Assembly (NCBI RefSeq): GCF_004353905.1
Contig: NZ_SMOD01000001.1
Span: 372,001-436,000, forward strand
DNA: 64,000 nt
Direction: 5' to 3'
DNA from: Paraburkholderia guartelaensis
Lineage (GTDB): Bacteria > Pseudomonadota > Gammaproteobacteria > Burkholderiales > Burkholderiaceae
Each line of letters begins with the position of its first letter. The stretch's first letter is position 1. Below the pieces are notes generated by a model. That model worked only from the letters and a program-made list of their open reading frames with translations, was not told the DNA's origin and did no database searches. A program made the translations under genes and the position numbers. Of this stretch, positions 62,147-64,000 are shown piece after piece.

Positions 62147-62302
62147 TGTTCATGAAGCGCAGCCGGGCGCATACTCGACCGGAGTACCCGGAACAAGACC
62201 GCGTTTGCTGCTGGCATATCAACCTTCTTGGGAGACGGGGTGCTGAAAGGTTTCGCCGGTGTCGAAGGCGCAACCCGGGCGGCGCCCATTCAGGACATCA
62301 CC

Positions 62303-63652
62303 ATGTCAAAGGCTTTCTCGCATACCGTTGCTACGCCCGATGTTTCCGCGGCCTCGCTGGCGGGCAAACAGCGCAGGTTCATCGCGAAGCTCACCGGCGT
62401 GATTTCCGGCGGCATGTTTATCGATGGCTTTATTCTGGGCTGCATCGGCATCGTCATGCCGGCCATCACCCAAGACCTGCAGCTTTCGCTGATGTGGCAG
62501 GGGTTGATTGGGGCGTCGGCGCTAATCGGCATCTTCATTGGTGGCCCGCTGGGCGGATGGCTGGCCGACAGGGTGGGCCGCCGGCCGATGTTCACCGTGG
62601 ACCTTGCCGTCTTCCTGGCGGGCTCCGCTGCGCAGTTTTTCGTGACCGAAGCGTGGCAACTCTTCGCCGTTCGCGTGTTGATGGGCGTGGCAATCGGCGC
62701 GGACTACTCGATCGGCTGGCCGCTGCTTGCTGAATTTGCACCGGCGCGCATGCGTGGCAAGCTGCTCGCGATGATCGAAGTGGTCTGGTATGTAGGCTAC
62801 CTCGTCTCCTACGCGGCCGGCTGGGCACTGACCGTCTCCGCTACGGCAGGCTGGCACGTCATCCTCGGACTGAGTACGGTGCCGTCCGCAATCGTCTTTC
62901 TTCTGCGCCTCGGAACGCCCGAGTCCCCGCGCTGGCTCATGAGCAAGGGCCGCGTGACCGAGGCCAACGCGCTCGCCTCGCAATACATGGGGTACGAAGA
63001 GCAGCGCGATTTGCAATCGCCTGCTTCGAGGGAAAAGCTGGGTTTTCGCAGCCTCTTTTCTCCGGGCTACCTCAAAACCACGATCTTCGTGTCCGTGTTC
63101 TGGGTGTGCAACGTGACGCCGTACTTTGCGATTGGTGCATTCGCGCCGATCGTACTGGAGAAGCTGGGGCTCAAGGAGGGATTGACCGGCGGTCTGGTGC
63201 TCAACGCGTTCGCCGTACTGGGGACGATCGTCGCCGTGGCGTTTATCGAGCGAGTGGGCCGGCGCAAGCTGGCGATTCCGCCGTTCTTTATTTCCACTGT
63301 CGCGTTGACGAGTGTCGCCGTGTTTGCGCACGTTTCATCTGCGATCATCCTCGTCTCGTTCTTCACCTTCTCGTTGTTCAACGCCGTTTCCACGACGCTA
63401 ACAGGCGTCTATCCCGGCGAGGTGTTTCCTACCGAAATCCGTGGCGTAGGCGTGGGGTTCGCAACCGCCGTTTCCCGCGTGGGCGCCGCGATGGGGACCT
63501 TTCTGTTGCCGGTGGCGATTGGGTCGCTTGGAATCGGCGCAGCGCTGCTCATCGCCGCGGCGATCAGCCTTGTCGGCGGGATCGTTTCTTTTGTTCTCGC
63601 GCCGGAGACCAAGGGCAAATTGCTCAGTGAGGCCTCGGCGCCTCGCGTATAA
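62303..63652 (+). CDS. MFS transporter (sugar porter/aromatic-acid:H+ symporter type)
   Basis: 449 residues from ATG 62303 with AGGA 8 nt upstream; the longer reading frame to 62228 starts with TTG and has no family-like sequence. It has twelve predicted membrane helices. The MFS loop GGWLADRVGRRPMF follows TM2, with PESPRWLMSKGR before the central loop, VERVGRR-type repeats (FIERVGRRKLAIP) and VYPGEVFPTEIRGVGVG near TM10-11. These are marks of the metabolite:H+ symporter group. The cargo is unknown; position after the Rieske gene suggests a betaine or its product. Confidence 0.88.
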   Translation: MSKAFSHTVATPDVSAASLAGKQRRFIAKLTGVISGGMFIDGFILGCIGIVMPAITQDLQLSLMWQGLIGASALIGIFIGGPLGGWLADRVGRRPMFTVDLAVFLAGSAAQFFVTEAWQLFAVRVLMGVAIGADYSIGWPLLAEFAPARMRGKLLAMIEVVWYVGYLVSYAAGWALTVSATAGWHVILGLSTVPSAIVFLLRLGTPESPRWLMSKGRVTEANALASQYMGYEEQRDLQSPASREKLGFRSLFSPGYLKTTIFVSVFWVCNVTPYFAIGAFAPIVLEKLGLKEGLTGGLVLNAFAVLGTIVAVAFIERVGRRKLAIPPFFISTVALTSVAVFAHVSSAIILVSFFTFSLFNAVSTTLTGVYPGEVFPTEIRGVGVGFATAVSRVGAAMGTFLLPVAIGSLGIGAALLIAAAISLVGGIVSFVLAPETKGKLLSEASAPRV

Positions 63653-63667
63653 ACGACTTTAGAAAAC

Positions 63668-63699
63668 GCGCCCGGCCGCTGAAACAAGCGGCCGGGCGC
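63668..63699 (-). terminator. Terminator between the MFS gene and fghA
   Basis: GCGCCCGGCCGC (63668-63679) pairs perfectly with GCGGCCGGGCGC (63688-63699) around an 8-nt loop. On the minus strand the stem is followed by CGTTTTCT, giving a U-rich tail 11 nt after the fghA stop. It may also slow plus-strand transcripts from the MFS gene. Confidence 0.75.
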
Positions 63700-63709
63700 C
63701 GGGCGCGCT

Positions 63710-64000
63710 TCAAGCCAATGCTTTGGCGTGAAAGGCCATATGCTCGCCGATGAAGCTGGCGATGAAGTAATAGCTGTGGTCGTAGCCTTCGCGAATCTTG
63801 AGCGCCAACGGTTGCCCCGCCTTTTCGCAGGCCGCCTGCAGCAGTTCAGGCCGTAGCTGCGTATTCAGGAAGTCGTCGCCGCCGCCTTGTTCGACGAGTA
63901 GCGGCAAGCGTTCGCTCGCGTGGCCGACCAGCTCCACGGCGTCATACTGCTTCCACGCCGCGCGGTCATCGCCGAGGTAGGCGGTGAGCGCCTTCTCGCC
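63710..64000 (-). CDS. fghA: S-formylglutathione hydrolase, C-terminal part (5' end outside window)
   Basis: The last 96 codons are visible, open to the window edge. They include the catalytic Asp in LLVEQGGGDDFLNTQL and the catalytic His in REGYDHSYYFIASFIGEH, both characteristic of the FGH/esterase D family. The enzyme hydrolyses S-formylglutathione to formate and glutathione, the second step of glutathione-dependent formaldehyde oxidation. Rieske and flavin N-demethylases in this window would produce formaldehyde, so the location fits. It is also common as a housekeeping gene beside adhC, which could lie just beyond the edge. Confidence 0.92.
   Translation of the reverse strand, partial: GEKALTAYLGDDRAAWKQYDAVELVGHASERLPLLVEQGGGDDFLNTQLRPELLQAACEKAGQPLALKIREGYDHSYYFIASFIGEHMAFHAKALA

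Noticed and set aside
1..64000. Insertion sequences, prophage, CRISPR arrays, tRNA or rRNA genes
   Set aside because: I found no transposase or integrase motifs, no regularly spaced repeats and no tRNA-like cloverleaf or rRNA sequence in the intergenic regions.

Overview
The window is GC-rich, gene-dense DNA without tRNA or rRNA genes, insertion sequences or CRISPR arrays. Its porin (49065-50216), IucA/IucC-type siderophore genes, LysR-rich content and general gene style point to a Burkholderiaceae chromosome or chromid (Paraburkholderia/Caballeronia-like). That placement is inferred from protein style, not from a marker gene.

Layout. 1-4928 (minus strand) is a hydroxamate siderophore operon of the alcaligin type: N-hydroxylase, MFS exporter, acyltransferase and NIS synthetase, the last cut by the window edge. 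A good sigma70 promoter with a Fur-like palindrome precedes it. 5393-11468 holds a YaiI/DUF188 protein, an ArcD-like antiporter, a DMSP-lyase-family cupin with an EamA exporter, a degenerate N-formylglutamate amidohydrolase-like protein and a LysR regulator. 11481-32986 is a proline-directed block: a BetI-like TetR repressor, P5C dehydrogenase, a Pot-type ABC importer, PutA, an Ldh2-family reductase, two detached Pot-type binding proteins, an N-formylglutamate deformylase, a HutD-like protein, a sarcosine-oxidase-like flavoprotein, EtfAB, ETF-quinone oxidoreductase and a proline-racemase-family enzyme. 33065-48831 is a betaine-demethylation block: LysR, Rieske oxygenase, reductase, ProVWX-type importer, GlyA, DapA-family lyase, DAO-family flavoprotein, aldehyde dehydrogenase, P5C-reductase-like protein, LysR and a GbdR-like AraC regulator. 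49065-62087 holds a porin and then a second, rearranged copy of the same functions (DddP-like M24 protein, reductase, GntR, DapA-like, DAO-like, ABC importer, LysR, Rieske oxygenase). The window ends with an MFS transporter and the 3' part of an S-formylglutathione hydrolase gene.

How it fits together (inference from families and context). Quaternary amines (glycine betaine, proline betaine/stachydrine or hydroxylated relatives) are imported by three ABC systems. Rieske oxygenase/reductase pairs demethylate them, releasing formaldehyde. Remaining N-methyl groups are removed by flavoproteins that pass electrons to ETF and ETF-QO. The products enter glycine/serine metabolism (GlyA) or proline to P5C to glutamate (PutA, then PruA). 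S-formylglutathione hydrolase would deal with the formaldehyde.

Most notable observations. (1) A near-identical 20-bp box ending in the -35 hexamer stands before five separate transcription units: both Rieske genes, the second reductase with the DddP-like gene, the porin, and the EamA/DMSP-lyase-like pair. This suggests one regulon joining betaine demethylation with two DMSP-lyase-family proteins. (2) PutA keeps its proline dehydrogenase motifs but has lost both catalytic residues of its aldehyde dehydrogenase domain (Cys to Ala826, Glu to Gln792), while an intact P5C dehydrogenase starts the same gene run. (3) TGAAC-N4-GTTCA palindromes occur at the tetR/pruA divergent region and again 18 kb away before a binding-protein gene. 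(4) An unrecognised structured leader precedes pruA.
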